Assembly: GCA_036525535.1 (NCBI GenBank)
Contig: DATDAH010000374.1
Coordinates: forward strand, 1 to 10,358
DNA length: 10,358 nt
From: DATDAH01 sp036525535
GTDB lineage: Bacteria; Actinomycetota; Acidimicrobiia; Acidimicrobiales; DATDAH01
Direction of reading: 5' to 3'
Numbering within the stretch: position 1 is the stretch's first letter; each line of letters opens with the position of its first letter. The translations under genes were made by a program, and so were the position numbers. This document shows positions 1-4,998 of this stretch, piece after piece. A model generated the notes under the pieces. The model was not told the origin of the DNA and made no database searches. It worked only from the letters and a program-made list of their open reading frames with translations.

Positions 1-23
1 ACGCAGTGACCACTGCGGGTTCT

Positions 24-62
24 CGGGCTGTCAGCGCTCACTCTCCGAGCGCTGACAGCCCG
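24..62. terminator. Perfect 16-bp hairpin, possible terminator
   Basis: Bases 24-39 and 47-62 are perfect reverse complements around a 7-base loop. The stem is GC-rich and followed by only a weak T-containing stretch (tgtcattgtt), so it is a plausible terminator for a gene left of the window but not a textbook one. A smaller perfect inverted repeat, CGCAGTG-ac-CACTGCG, lies just upstream at 2-17. An operator role is an alternative for either. Confidence 0.5.
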
Positions 63-128
63 TGTCATTGTTGGGGCGATCTCACCTCGATGTACCTGCA
101 GTGGCGAACTCAGCGCTCGAACCTCGAC

Positions 129-285
129 ATGGCGCGGGCCTCGCAGGAGGTCCTCATTAGCGGTCGCAGGATGCGGGTCGTGGCGGCAGCAATCGTGCTC
201 ACCGCGTCGGCGGTGCTCATGGCCGCCGCCAGGCCGGCGGGGGCGACGTCCAGTGCGGTGAGCTCCGGCCGCATCAGGCCACGCT
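129..285 (+). pseudogene. 5' remnant of a secreted-protein gene, broken at the repeat module
   Basis: From ATG 129 or ATG 171 the frame encodes a basic start (SGRRMR), a hydrophobic run (VVAAAIVLTASAVLMAAA) and an ARPAGA stretch that looks like a signal-peptidase site. This is a convincing Sec-type signal peptide. An AGGAGG box lies at 145-150, too far from ATG 171 but close to a possible ATT start at 156. About 15 residues after the putative cleavage site the frame enters the repeat module at 286 and reads through to a stop at 552-554 with no protein-like sequence. I infer that the mature part of the gene was lost when the repeat-bearing DNA arrived or was rearranged. The original product cannot be identified. 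A chance open frame is possible. Confidence 0.3.
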
Positions 286-300
286 CAGACCACAAAATGG

Positions 301-340
301 TGGTCACTGGTGGTCACCAGCGGTCACGGGCGGTCAGTCT
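301..340 (+). promoter_or_regulatory. Four decameric iterons, candidate arm-type or excisionase sites
   Basis: The sequence reads tggtcactgg, tggtcaccag, cggtcacggg, cggtcagtct, that is, GGTCA every 10 bp at 302, 312, 322 and 332. Boxes one helical turn apart on the same DNA face are typical of cooperative protein binding, for example by integrase arm domains or excisionases. An inverted GACCAC at 288-293 faces them. The same array with the same spacing recurs at 3416-3450. Confidence 0.6.
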
Positions 341-361
341 GAACCGACCCCTGACCAGGGA

Positions 362-381
362 AACCCTGGAATCCCGGGGTT
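362..381. other. Conserved hairpin between iterons and tRNA core, copy 1
   Basis: AACCCTGG (362-369) pairs with CCGGGGTT (374-381) around a 4-base loop, with one T-G wobble. The left arm can alternatively pair with CCAGGG at 355-360, and CCCTG/CAGGG (349-353/356-360) makes a third option, so the structures are mutually exclusive. A further small inverted repeat, TTCT-tc-AGAA, lies at 380-389. In copy 2 the stem bases are retained while the loop differs (ATTC instead of AATC). Confidence 0.5.
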
Positions 382-398
382 CTTCAGAACAAGTCGCG

Positions 399-447
399 TG
401 CCTTCACACGGCAGAGGCCACTGGTTCGAAACCAGTATCGCCCACCA
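399..447 (+). repeat. tRNA-Val(CAC) 3' segment, copy 1 (putative att core)
   Basis: The segment has exact tRNA spacing: 3' side of the anticodon stem with the 7-base loop TTCACAC (403-409, anticodon CAC), a 5-base variable region, T-stem ACTGG/CCAGT closing the loop TTCGAAA (425-431), acceptor strand ATCGCCC (437-443), discriminator A and encoded CCA. No D-arm or 5' acceptor strand (GGGCGAT expected) lies upstream, so this is not an intact tRNA gene. TGCC-TTCACAC-GGCA has the form of an integrase core site with a 7-bp overlap flanked by inverted arms. The segment is identical over 49 bp to 3514-3562. Confidence 0.88.
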
Positions 448-517
448 GAGGTTCCCCTGATCAGGGCATGGCGCAGGCCCGTCTGGACGGGATGAGGCCC
501 TCGCGGGACCGCTGTCA

Positions 518-534
518 GACCACGGACGGACCAC
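518..534 (-). promoter_or_regulatory. Pair of GACCAC boxes 11 bp apart inside unit A
   Basis: GACCAC occurs at 518-523 and 529-534, the reverse complement of the GTGGTC form of the iterons. The pair closely resembles the 3391-3407 pair at the other end of unit A in spacing (11 bp) and context (both preceded by cAGACCAC or GGACCAC). It lies about 70 bp to the right of the tRNA segment, where a second integrase arm would be expected. The function is inferred. Confidence 0.4.
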
Positions 535-611
535 AAACGGGCGTTCCCTCGTAGGGCGTTGAGCTGGGGTTGAGCCGACTTCGGCGAGCGCATCGAAGGC
601 AGACTTGGGCT

Positions 612-627
612 GATCCCCACGGGGATC
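612..627. promoter_or_regulatory. Inverted repeat in the leader of the YecM-like gene
   Basis: GATCCCC-ac-GGGGATC is a perfect 7-bp inverted repeat that ends a few bases before the GGGGAGAGG ribosome-binding stretch of the gene starting at 643. It could be a repressor operator or a small hairpin that affects translation. No regulator gene lies next to it. Confidence 0.35.
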
Positions 628-642
628 CACAGGGGAGAGGAC

Positions 643-1245
643 ATGAGCGACCCGATCGCGGACATCATCGGCGACTACCAGGCGTTCGCCGCCCAGCAGC
701 GCGACCGGCTGCTGGCGCTCGGCATCGACATCGCTCCGTACGAGCTCAGCCACCTCGCCTTCCGCGTGCCCGAGTGGGGCCAGTACGTCCACATCCGGAC
801 GCTCTTGGAACGCCATGCGAGCGCGAACCGCGAGAATTTCTGGAACGGCCGGCCGATCTCCTTGATCCTTCTCGCCGAGCCGCCTGAGGTCCTCGACGGC
901 AAGAAGGTTCCGATGATCGAGCTCATTCCGCCCGTCCATCAGCGCGTCTACAAGATGGGGCTGGAGCACCTCGGGGTCGTGATCGGCGACACGTTTGATG
1001 CGTTCGTCGACGAACACAAGCCCGTCCTGACGGGCCAGCAGTTCCAGGGTCCCAACAGCACGCCGGACCCCGTGTACGTCCTCCTCGAGGACTTCACCCA
1101 CGTGAAGTTCTATCGGTGCTCACTTCGCGCCGCGGTTGAGAGCGAGGGCTCCGTGTTCGACGGCGTCGAGCACGTGGACGACTCGATGCCTCAGCGGCTG
1201 GTGACGGCTACCGGGCCGAACCCGCTACCCGCCGTGACTCCCTGA
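643..1245 (+). CDS. YecM-like VOC-superfamily protein
   Basis: This 200-residue cytosolic protein has no signal or membrane segment. Its sequence follows the E. coli YecM pattern: NGRPISL (compare NGRPICL) in the middle, MIELIPP near residue 91 followed by GLEHLGVV at 106-113 (YecM has IELPWP and GWEHIEIV), and HVKFYRCSLRAAVESEG from residue 153 (YecM has IKFHPWSIEEIVASE). YecM belongs to the vicinal-oxygen-chelate (glyoxalase) fold. Its substrate is not established and a metal-binding role is only predicted. Conserved candidates for metal ligands here are His37, Glu93, His109 and His153. The start ATG has a GGGGAGAGG box 2 bases upstream, and the family fit supports it. The last ~35 residues, after ESEG, extend beyond the usual end and are Pro-rich. 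The gene is monocistronic within cargo unit A and is followed by an overlapping out-of-frame fragment. Confidence 0.75.
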   Translation: MSDPIADIIGDYQAFAAQQRDRLLALGIDIAPYELSHLAFRVPEWGQYVHIRTLLERHASANRENFWNGRPISLILLAEPPEVLDGKKVPMIELIPPVHQRVYKMGLEHLGVVIGDTFDAFVDEHKPVLTGQQFQGPNSTPDPVYVLLEDFTHVKFYRCSLRAAVESEGSVFDGVEHVDDSMPQRLVTATGPNPLPAVTP

Positions 1246-1394
1246 GCGCCCTTCACGCCCGTCGCGATCCACTGCAGCGGCTGATCGGCAACGCGCCGAT
1301 CGTTGTGGACCGCGAGGGGAACATCCACGAGACCGGGACCGGCCAACCGGTCGAGCACTACCTCGACCAGATCCGGGCCGAATTGGGACGCTGA
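1236..1394 (+). pseudogene. Orphan C-terminal gene fragment, unrecognised
   Basis: In the frame +2 relative to the preceding gene, an open stretch without a good start codon ends at TGA 1392-1394. It reads about 52 residues, including PLQRLIGNAPIVVDREGN and PVEHYLDQIRAELGR. Its third codon positions are mostly G or C, as in real genes of this genome, and an amphipathic terminal helix is plausible. No ribosome-binding site or likely start lies near 1236, so it looks like the end of a gene whose 5' part was replaced by the YecM-like gene. I do not recognise the family. A frameshifted tail of the YecM-like gene is a less likely alternative, since YecM proteins end earlier. Confidence 0.4.
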
Positions 1395-1424
1395 CGGGCC
1401 AGAAACCGAGGCCGGACGTTTCGT

Positions 1425-2798
1425 TCAGTTGAGGGGTTGGCGTCCCCAGGTCTGCAGTCCCCCGCGGCTGGCGTTGTAGGACGGGTCGTCGTACGACGGG
1501 GCGACGAGGATGAACGGAGCCCTCGTCGGGTCAACGGGGACGGCGACAACGCCGTCCAACGAGAATCCGCGTTGGGCAACGCACTCTGGGCTCGACCTCG
1601 ATCTGCACGCGTCGTTCGTGGCGACGTAGAGCAGCATCGTTCCGTCGGGTGACCAGGTCACGCTCTCTGGATACCAGGACACCGGTCCGTCGGTTCCCGG
1701 GGTCGTCGGAGGATGGATGACCGTCTCGGTGCCGATCGGGTCGTCGGCGTCATCGTCGGTGGCGGTGACCAGCACGACCTCGCTGGATTCACCGCCGCTG
1801 ATCGATCGTTGGTAGGCGATGACGCGGCCGTCGGGTGACCAGACGGGCCCGATGCCGCTCAGCATGGTGTGCTCCCCGGTGAGCTGTCGTTCGTCGGTTC
1901 CGTCGGTGTCGGCCAGCCACACCGTCTTCCCGCCGTCGTCAACTCCCGGCACCCGGGTGAAGGCGATCGTGGTTCCGTCGGGCGACCAGGCGAGTTGACC
2001 CGCCCCCTCGATGCCGAGCGAACGGACCTCGCCGGTGGTCAACGAGTAGACGTGGATCCCGTCATCGGCGATGGCGAGCTCATCGGTGCCGGGCAGCCAC
2101 TCGAGGTCGGTCGCGGCATAGCCAGGTAGGCGACGCTGCTCTTCGGTGACCGTGTCGACGAGCCGGACCTCGGTGGCATCCCACTCGAACTGGGCGGGAT
2201 TGCTCCCGGCGCCGAAGGCCAGCCATCGACCGTCGGGTGACCACAGGGGGCACGGCGGGGCCGTCAGGTCCTCGACGGGGATCGTGGTCGTACCGGAGGT
2301 CGATCCGTCAGCACCCACCTCGAGGATGACGAGCGCCGCGTCGTCATAGAACGTGTGGCCGCTGCGGTACGACAGGGTCGCCTGCCCGAACACGAGCCGT
2401 CGGCCATCAGGCGAGAAGGAAGGGCACACCTGGTCTGACGTATCGGTGTCGGAGCCCGCGACCCGCCTCGGCGATTCCCCTTCCCGGACCAGGTACACGT
2501 CGTCACCCGGCCCCCCATTCACTCCATTCCCGGACGTGAACGCAACCCATCCATTGGCCGGAAGCCCCTGCGACCCGGGGTCGTCGGTGACCTGCAGTCG
2601 ACTGGGAGCGGGGTCGTCCTGGAGAGCGGCGGCCAGCCCGACGCCGGCGAGGGCCAGGACGGCGAGGGCGGCCAGCCCGGTGCCCATCCGGCCCCGGCGA
2701 GACCGGCGAGCGATCGCGCCCGGTGTGGGGGGCTCGATGGTGGCCACTTGGTCACGGACATCGGCGCCCGCATCCCGGGCCAGCTGGTCGAGGTTCAT
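1425..2798 (-). CDS. Membrane-anchored beta-propeller protein, probable anti-sigma factor
   Basis: This 457-residue protein has a short cytosolic N-terminus (1-38, basic before the membrane: RRSRRGR), one membrane helix (about 39-59) and a large outer domain. The outer domain carries repeated PD40/TolB-type blade motifs: FSPDGRRLVFG, WSPDGRWLAFG, WLPGTDELAI, WSPDGTTIAF, WSPDGRVIAYQ and WSPDGTMLLYV. That gives about six blades. ATG 2798 overlaps the sigma gene stop as ATGA and is preceded by AGGAGGAC, so translation is coupled. Position and topology point to an anti-sigma factor that holds the upstream ECF sigma at the membrane and senses an outside signal through the propeller. The ~38-residue cytosolic part has no zinc (HxxxCxxC) motif, so the binding mode is unclear. 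A regulator-independent propeller protein is the alternative. Confidence 0.8.
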   Translation of the reverse strand: MNLDQLARDAGADVRDQVATIEPPTPGAIARRSRRGRMGTGLAALAVLALAGVGLAAALQDDPAPSRLQVTDDPGSQGLPANGWVAFTSGNGVNGGPGDDVYLVREGESPRRVAGSDTDTSDQVCPSFSPDGRRLVFGQATLSYRSGHTFYDDAALVILEVGADGSTSGTTTIPVEDLTAPPCPLWSPDGRWLAFGAGSNPAQFEWDATEVRLVDTVTEEQRRLPGYAATDLEWLPGTDELAIADDGIHVYSLTTGEVRSLGIEGAGQLAWSPDGTTIAFTRVPGVDDGGKTVWLADTDGTDERQLTGEHTMLSGIGPVWSPDGRVIAYQRSISGGESSEVVLVTATDDDADDPIGTETVIHPPTTPGTDGPVSWYPESVTWSPDGTMLLYVATNDACRSRSSPECVAQRGFSLDGVVAVPVDPTRAPFILVAPSYDDPSYNASRGGLQTWGRQPLN

Positions 2799-3319
2799 GC
2801 GTCCTCCTCTCCGAGCTGCACGTCGAGCGACGTCGCCAAGGTGGCTCGGGCCTCGTGGAGGTAGCCCCGGACGGTGGCCTCGGCGATGTCGAGCACGGCG
2901 GCGATCTCGGCCACAGGCCGGTCCTCCACATAGCGGAGGGCGACGCACTGGGCCTGCCGCGTCGGCAGGCGGCGAACGGCCTCCCAGAAGGCCTCGTTGG
3001 TGACCACCAGCTCCGCCGGGGCGGTCCGGCGCGCAGCCAACCGAGCCATCGCCCGCGCCTCCCGGCTCCGTCGCCGCAGGGTCGAGGTGGCCAGGTTGAC
3101 CGCCACCCGCCGAACCCAGGCGCCGGGGTCGTCGTAGCCCGACACCACTGACCAGCGCCGGTAGGCCTGGACGAAGGCGTCCTGGGCTATCTCCTCGGCC
3201 ACGGCTCGCCGGCCGCAGAGCACGAAGGCCAGCCCCACCACCCGCCCGTACTCGGCCGCGAAGAACGACTCGAAGGTCAGGGTGGCGGCATAGTCGGCCG
3301 GCGCGGTCACCACGTCCAC
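2795..3319 (-). CDS. ECF-type RNA polymerase sigma factor (cargo unit A)
   Basis: The product is 174 residues from GTG 3319. Region 2 (about 16-57) contains FFAAEYGRVV and AEEIAQDAFVQAYRRW, the core-binding and -10 recognition segment. A DPGAWVRRVAVN linker helix follows. Region 4 (about 118-168) contains LPTRQAQCVALRYVEDRPVA and a helix-turn-helix, IAAVLDIAEATVRGYLHEAR, for -35 recognition. It should direct RNA polymerase to a small regulon and probably its own promoter. The start is uncertain: the frame stays open to ATG 3421 inside the repeat module, but the protein family begins near residue 12 of this call and no good ribosome-binding site marks any start, so leaderless translation is possible. 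A CCCAA-aacg-TTGGG inverted repeat at 3341-3354 lies in the leader. The gene is the first of a two-gene operon transcribed away from repeat copy 2. Confidence 0.9.
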   Translation of the reverse strand: MDVVTAPADYAATLTFESFFAAEYGRVVGLAFVLCGRRAVAEEIAQDAFVQAYRRWSVVSGYDDPGAWVRRVAVNLATSTLRRRSREARAMARLAARRTAPAELVVTNEAFWEAVRRLPTRQAQCVALRYVEDRPVAEIAAVLDIAEATVRGYLHEARATLATSLDVQLGEEDA

Positions 3320-3390
3320 ATCAGCTACACGCCGCAGCCCCCCAAAACGTTGGGTCGATGATCCCCCCACAGTGAGCAATCCTTGTCGCA

Positions 3391-3450
3391 GACCACAAAC
3401 AGACCACGAAATGGTGGTCACTGGTGGTCAACAGCGGTCACTGGCGGTCC
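3391..3450 (+). promoter_or_regulatory. Inverted and direct box array, candidate recombination arm
   Basis: Two GACCAC boxes (3391-3396, 3402-3407; 11-bp step) face two GTGGTC and two GCGGTC boxes (GGTC at 3416, 3426, 3436 and 3446; 10-bp step). The whole array is about 60 bp with helical phasing. It lies 64 bp before the tRNA core, a distance compatible with an integrase arm. It also sits directly upstream of the sigma operon, so an influence on that promoter cannot be excluded. Confidence 0.55.
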
Positions 3451-3582
3451 GTCTGAACCGGCTGCTGACCTGGGGAAACCCTGGATTCCCGGGGTTCTCG
3501 AGAAACTGTCGCGTGCCTTCACACGGCAGAGGCCACTGGTTCGAAACCAGTATCGCCCACCAAAGCATTTCCCCCGGTCAGA
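3400..3582 (+). repeat. tRNA-Val/iteron repeat module, copy 2
   Basis: This is the counterpart of 286-467. It has GACCAC (3402-3407, with an extra copy 11 bp upstream at 3391-3396), four GGTCA-type boxes at 10-bp spacing (3416, 3426, 3436, 3446), the stem AACCCTGG/CCGGGGTT (3477-3484/3489-3496), the palindrome TTCTCGAGAA (3495-3504), the tRNA-Val 3' segment and a similar short flank (TTCCCC then GTCAG). Base changes against copy 1 are scattered and avoid the tRNA part. This suggests selection on the core or ongoing exchange rather than one very recent duplication. It forms the right boundary of cargo unit A and the left boundary of unit B. Confidence 0.85.
3514..3562 (+). repeat. tRNA-Val(CAC) 3' segment, copy 2 (putative att core)
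   Basis: All 49 bases match copy 1 at 399-447, including the anticodon loop TTCACAC (3518-3524), T-loop, acceptor 3' strand and CCA. The upstream bases are the same non-tRNA leader as in copy 1, so no functional tRNA is encoded. The core-to-core distance from copy 1 is 3115 bp. Confidence 0.88.
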
Positions 3583-3636
3583 GGCCTATTCGCCCTTGGA
3601 TGGGACCTCGGGTCGGGAGCGTAACTACGGCTTAGG

Positions 3637-3653
3637 CCGCGACCTGGTCGCGG
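3637..3653. promoter_or_regulatory. Perfect inverted repeat, operator-like
   Basis: CCGCGACC-t-GGTCGCGG is a perfect 8-bp inverted repeat with a single central base, about 75 bp to the right of tRNA core copy 2. The half-site contains GACC/GGTC, the same word used in the iteron arrays, so it may be a further recombination-protein site. Otherwise it would suit a dimeric repressor. Confidence 0.4.
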
Positions 3654-3842
3654 GAGTGCCAAAGGTGTCGCCGCGGAGCGTTCGTCCGGCTCTCAGGACT
3701 TAGAGGGGGTGTACCTTCCGGCCTGGCTTCCGGTGCCGGGGCTCCGCACGGCAACCGTCCGGTAGCACGCTTCCGGATGAGCCGACCGACAGCAGAGGCT
3801 GACTCGCAGCCTCCACTGGGTAAGACCGAGCGGTGCGCGCTT

Positions 3843-3896
3843 GTGAAGGACAACTCGCTGTCGCTCGTAGCCATCGGGCTGTTCCTTCGGCCGTGA
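3843..3896 (+). pseudogene. Possible N-terminal remnant of a DUF6766-like membrane protein
   Basis: GTG 3843 opens a 17-codon frame reading MKDNSLSLVAIGLFLRP before TGA 3894-3896. The run KDNSLSLVAIGLFL resembles the start of small actinobacterial membrane proteins of the DUF6766 type, which begin with a basic residue, a DNSLS-like motif and a hydrophobic helix. The rest of such a protein is absent, and the sulfotransferase gene (opposite strand) ends shortly after. With so few residues the match could be chance. Confidence 0.22.
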
Positions 3897-3929
3897 CGGT
3901 CAATGCGGCTCAACCGCCCAGACGGCCAT

Positions 3930-4847
3930 TCAGTCGATCGGCTCGCGGTGCAACCACCCGACGAGGTCATCGGACGCGAGCGCCCGCACCCGCGCTGCGT
4001 ACCGGACGAGGTCCCCGTCGTCGAGGAGGTCGCGCCACTGGCCACTCGTCCCGCGGCTGAAGAACGCTGCGGGCTCGATCCAGTGCGACGGACCACCGCC
4101 CGGGACGGTCGTTTCGGCCTTGTTGCGCATCGACTCGAACGACGCTGCCTCGACCAGTGGCGGCCACTGGCCCTCGTCGACCTCGATGCCGAGGCGCGCG
4201 GCCAGCTCCCGCATCGTCCCCTCCAGGTCCGCCTTCAGGTCGTCGTAGTGCAGGACCACGACGTCGAGATCGTCCGCAGCGGCCCAGAACGCCTGCAGGT
4301 GCTCCGCGGTGCGCCGCAGCGAGGACCCGATCTGCGTGGATGGTGTCTCGTCGTCGACCCATTGCCAGAAGCGGTCCCGGTCGCTGTCGGGGCGCGGCCG
4401 CTGTCGACGCACCGCCCCGAGCTCGATGCCGTCGATCGCGGCCGCCCGCTCCCGGGCCTCGAGGAACGCGCCGAAGTCCATGTTGTCGATGTGGTGGTCC
4501 ATCGACAGCGCCACATCGCGGGGGTCACGCCCGACGCAGATGTACGTGACCGTCGGATCGTTGGGGATCCCGTCGAGCGGCGTGTGGGTCTTGATGAAGC
4601 GGCGGTGCGTCTGGGCCGCCAGGTCAGAGAACACCTCCGTACGGGCACGGGTCACCATGTCGATCCACGGCGAGAGCGAGTCCAACGGGAGCGGCAACTC
4701 CGGTTCCTGCAGGACGAGCAGCCCGCAGATCATCTGCGTCCACGTCGTCCCGCACTTCGGGGGCGTGCTGATGATGATGTCGCCGGGGCGAAGCTCGAAG
4801 CCGTCCCACCGGCTGCTGTCGTAGACGGTCGCTTCGTAGCGGAGCAC
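3930..4847 (-). CDS. PAPS-dependent sulfotransferase (Sulfotransfer_1 family)
   Basis: This 305-residue soluble enzyme is close to the ~295 residues usual for SULT-type proteins and is expected to transfer sulfate from PAPS to a hydroxyl or amine of a small molecule. The PAPS 5'-phosphosulfate loop is STPPKCGTTWTQ (27-38, Lys31). The catalytic base is His88 in FIKTHTPLD. The 3'-phosphate site is GRDPRDVALS, with Arg107 and Ser115. The C-terminal PAPS-contact motif is SRGTSGQW, matching the family RKGxxGxW. All key positions are intact, so it is probably active. The acceptor is unknown. GTG 4847 is chosen because a GAGGAGGAC box lies 7 bases upstream and homology starts there; a longer open frame to 4931 is not protein-like. 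It is the only intact gene of unit B and is transcribed towards repeat copy 2. Confidence 0.92.
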   Translation of the reverse strand: MLRYEATVYDSSRWDGFELRPGDIIISTPPKCGTTWTQMICGLLVLQEPELPLPLDSLSPWIDMVTRARTEVFSDLAAQTHRRFIKTHTPLDGIPNDPTVTYICVGRDPRDVALSMDHHIDNMDFGAFLEARERAAAIDGIELGAVRRQRPRPDSDRDRFWQWVDDETPSTQIGSSLRRTAEHLQAFWAAADDLDVVVLHYDDLKADLEGTMRELAARLGIEVDEGQWPPLVEAASFESMRNKAETTVPGGGPSHWIEPAAFFSRGTSGQWRDLLDDGDLVRYAARVRALASDDLVGWLHREPID

Positions 4848-4935
4848 TGAGCGTCCTCCTCGCCGCGGATTTGATCCCGGAGGTCCAGAAGCATTCCGGA
4901 CACCGCGCCATCTTGCCCGCTGCTCCCGCATCCCT

Positions 4936-4964
4936 GTCCGGCAGTTGAGGCCGTTCAGCCGGAC
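4936..4964. promoter_or_regulatory. Inverted repeat upstream of the sulfotransferase gene
   Basis: GTCCGGC (4936-4942) and GCCGGAC (4958-4964) are perfect inverted arms separated by 15 bases, about 90 bp upstream of the sulfotransferase start. It could be an operator in the promoter region or a hairpin. No promoter hexamers stand out nearby. Confidence 0.3.
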
Positions 4965-4998
4965 GCGCCGGTTCAGACCTTGTCGGGATCTGGCGTTC

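Larger units (their letters stand above)
286..467 (+). repeat. tRNA-Val/iteron repeat module, copy 1
   Basis: This module aligns with 3400-3582 along its length with one 1-base indel before the tRNA part. In order it holds a GACCAC box (288-293), four boxes of the GGTCA type exactly 10 bp apart (302-336), overlapping inverted repeats (349-389), the tRNA-Val 3' segment (399-447) and a short conserved flank that includes the perfect palindrome CCCTGATCAGGG (455-466). The order of direct-repeat arm boxes followed by a tRNA anticodon-loop core is what tyrosine-integrase attachment sites look like. That the module works as one is inferred, because no integrase is visible here. It contains no protein-coding sequence. 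Confidence 0.85.
3563..3929. other. Mostly non-coding left part of unit B
   Basis: This 367-bp stretch between repeat copy 2 and the sulfotransferase stop has no convincing complete gene. It holds the end of the repeat flank, a GACC-tcg-GGTC inverted repeat (3604-3614), a perfect inverted repeat at 3637-3653 and a possible short gene remnant at 3843-3896. Open frames on either strand here have arginine- and serine-rich compositions typical of non-coding GC-rich DNA. Confidence 0.6.

Noticed and set aside
301..340. The decamer array as a CRISPR-like or minisatellite repeat
   Set aside because: The units are 10 bp with no unique spacers, only four are present, and the array occurs at a fixed place in both modules. 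Protein-binding iterons explain it better.
399..447. A functional tRNA-Val gene
   Set aside because: No D-arm or 5' acceptor strand precedes any of the three copies; only the segment from the anticodon stem to the 3' end is present.
6..554. A 182-codon open frame on the + strand across the left end
   Set aside because: It runs through the hairpin, the repeat module and the tRNA segment. Only the signal-peptide stretch at 129-285 looks like protein, so the whole frame is not reported as a gene.
334..1101. A 255-codon open frame on the - strand opposite the YecM-like gene
   Set aside because: It is antisense to a recognised family protein and passes through the antisense of the tRNA segment, giving a WAILVSNQWPLPCE-type peptide. 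I recall such peptides as common artefacts where tRNA 3' ends are mistakenly translated.
3320..3421. Longer start for the unit A sigma factor at ATG 3421 inside the repeat module
   Set aside because: There is no ribosome-binding site, and the extra 34 residues are encoded partly by the iteron array and do not resemble sigma N-termini. A similar MTTI.WS start appears by chance at repeat copy 1.
3903..4850. A 315-codon open frame on the + strand opposite the sulfotransferase
   Set aside because: It is antisense to a gene with all catalytic motifs, and its composition is the usual mirror of GC-rich coding DNA.
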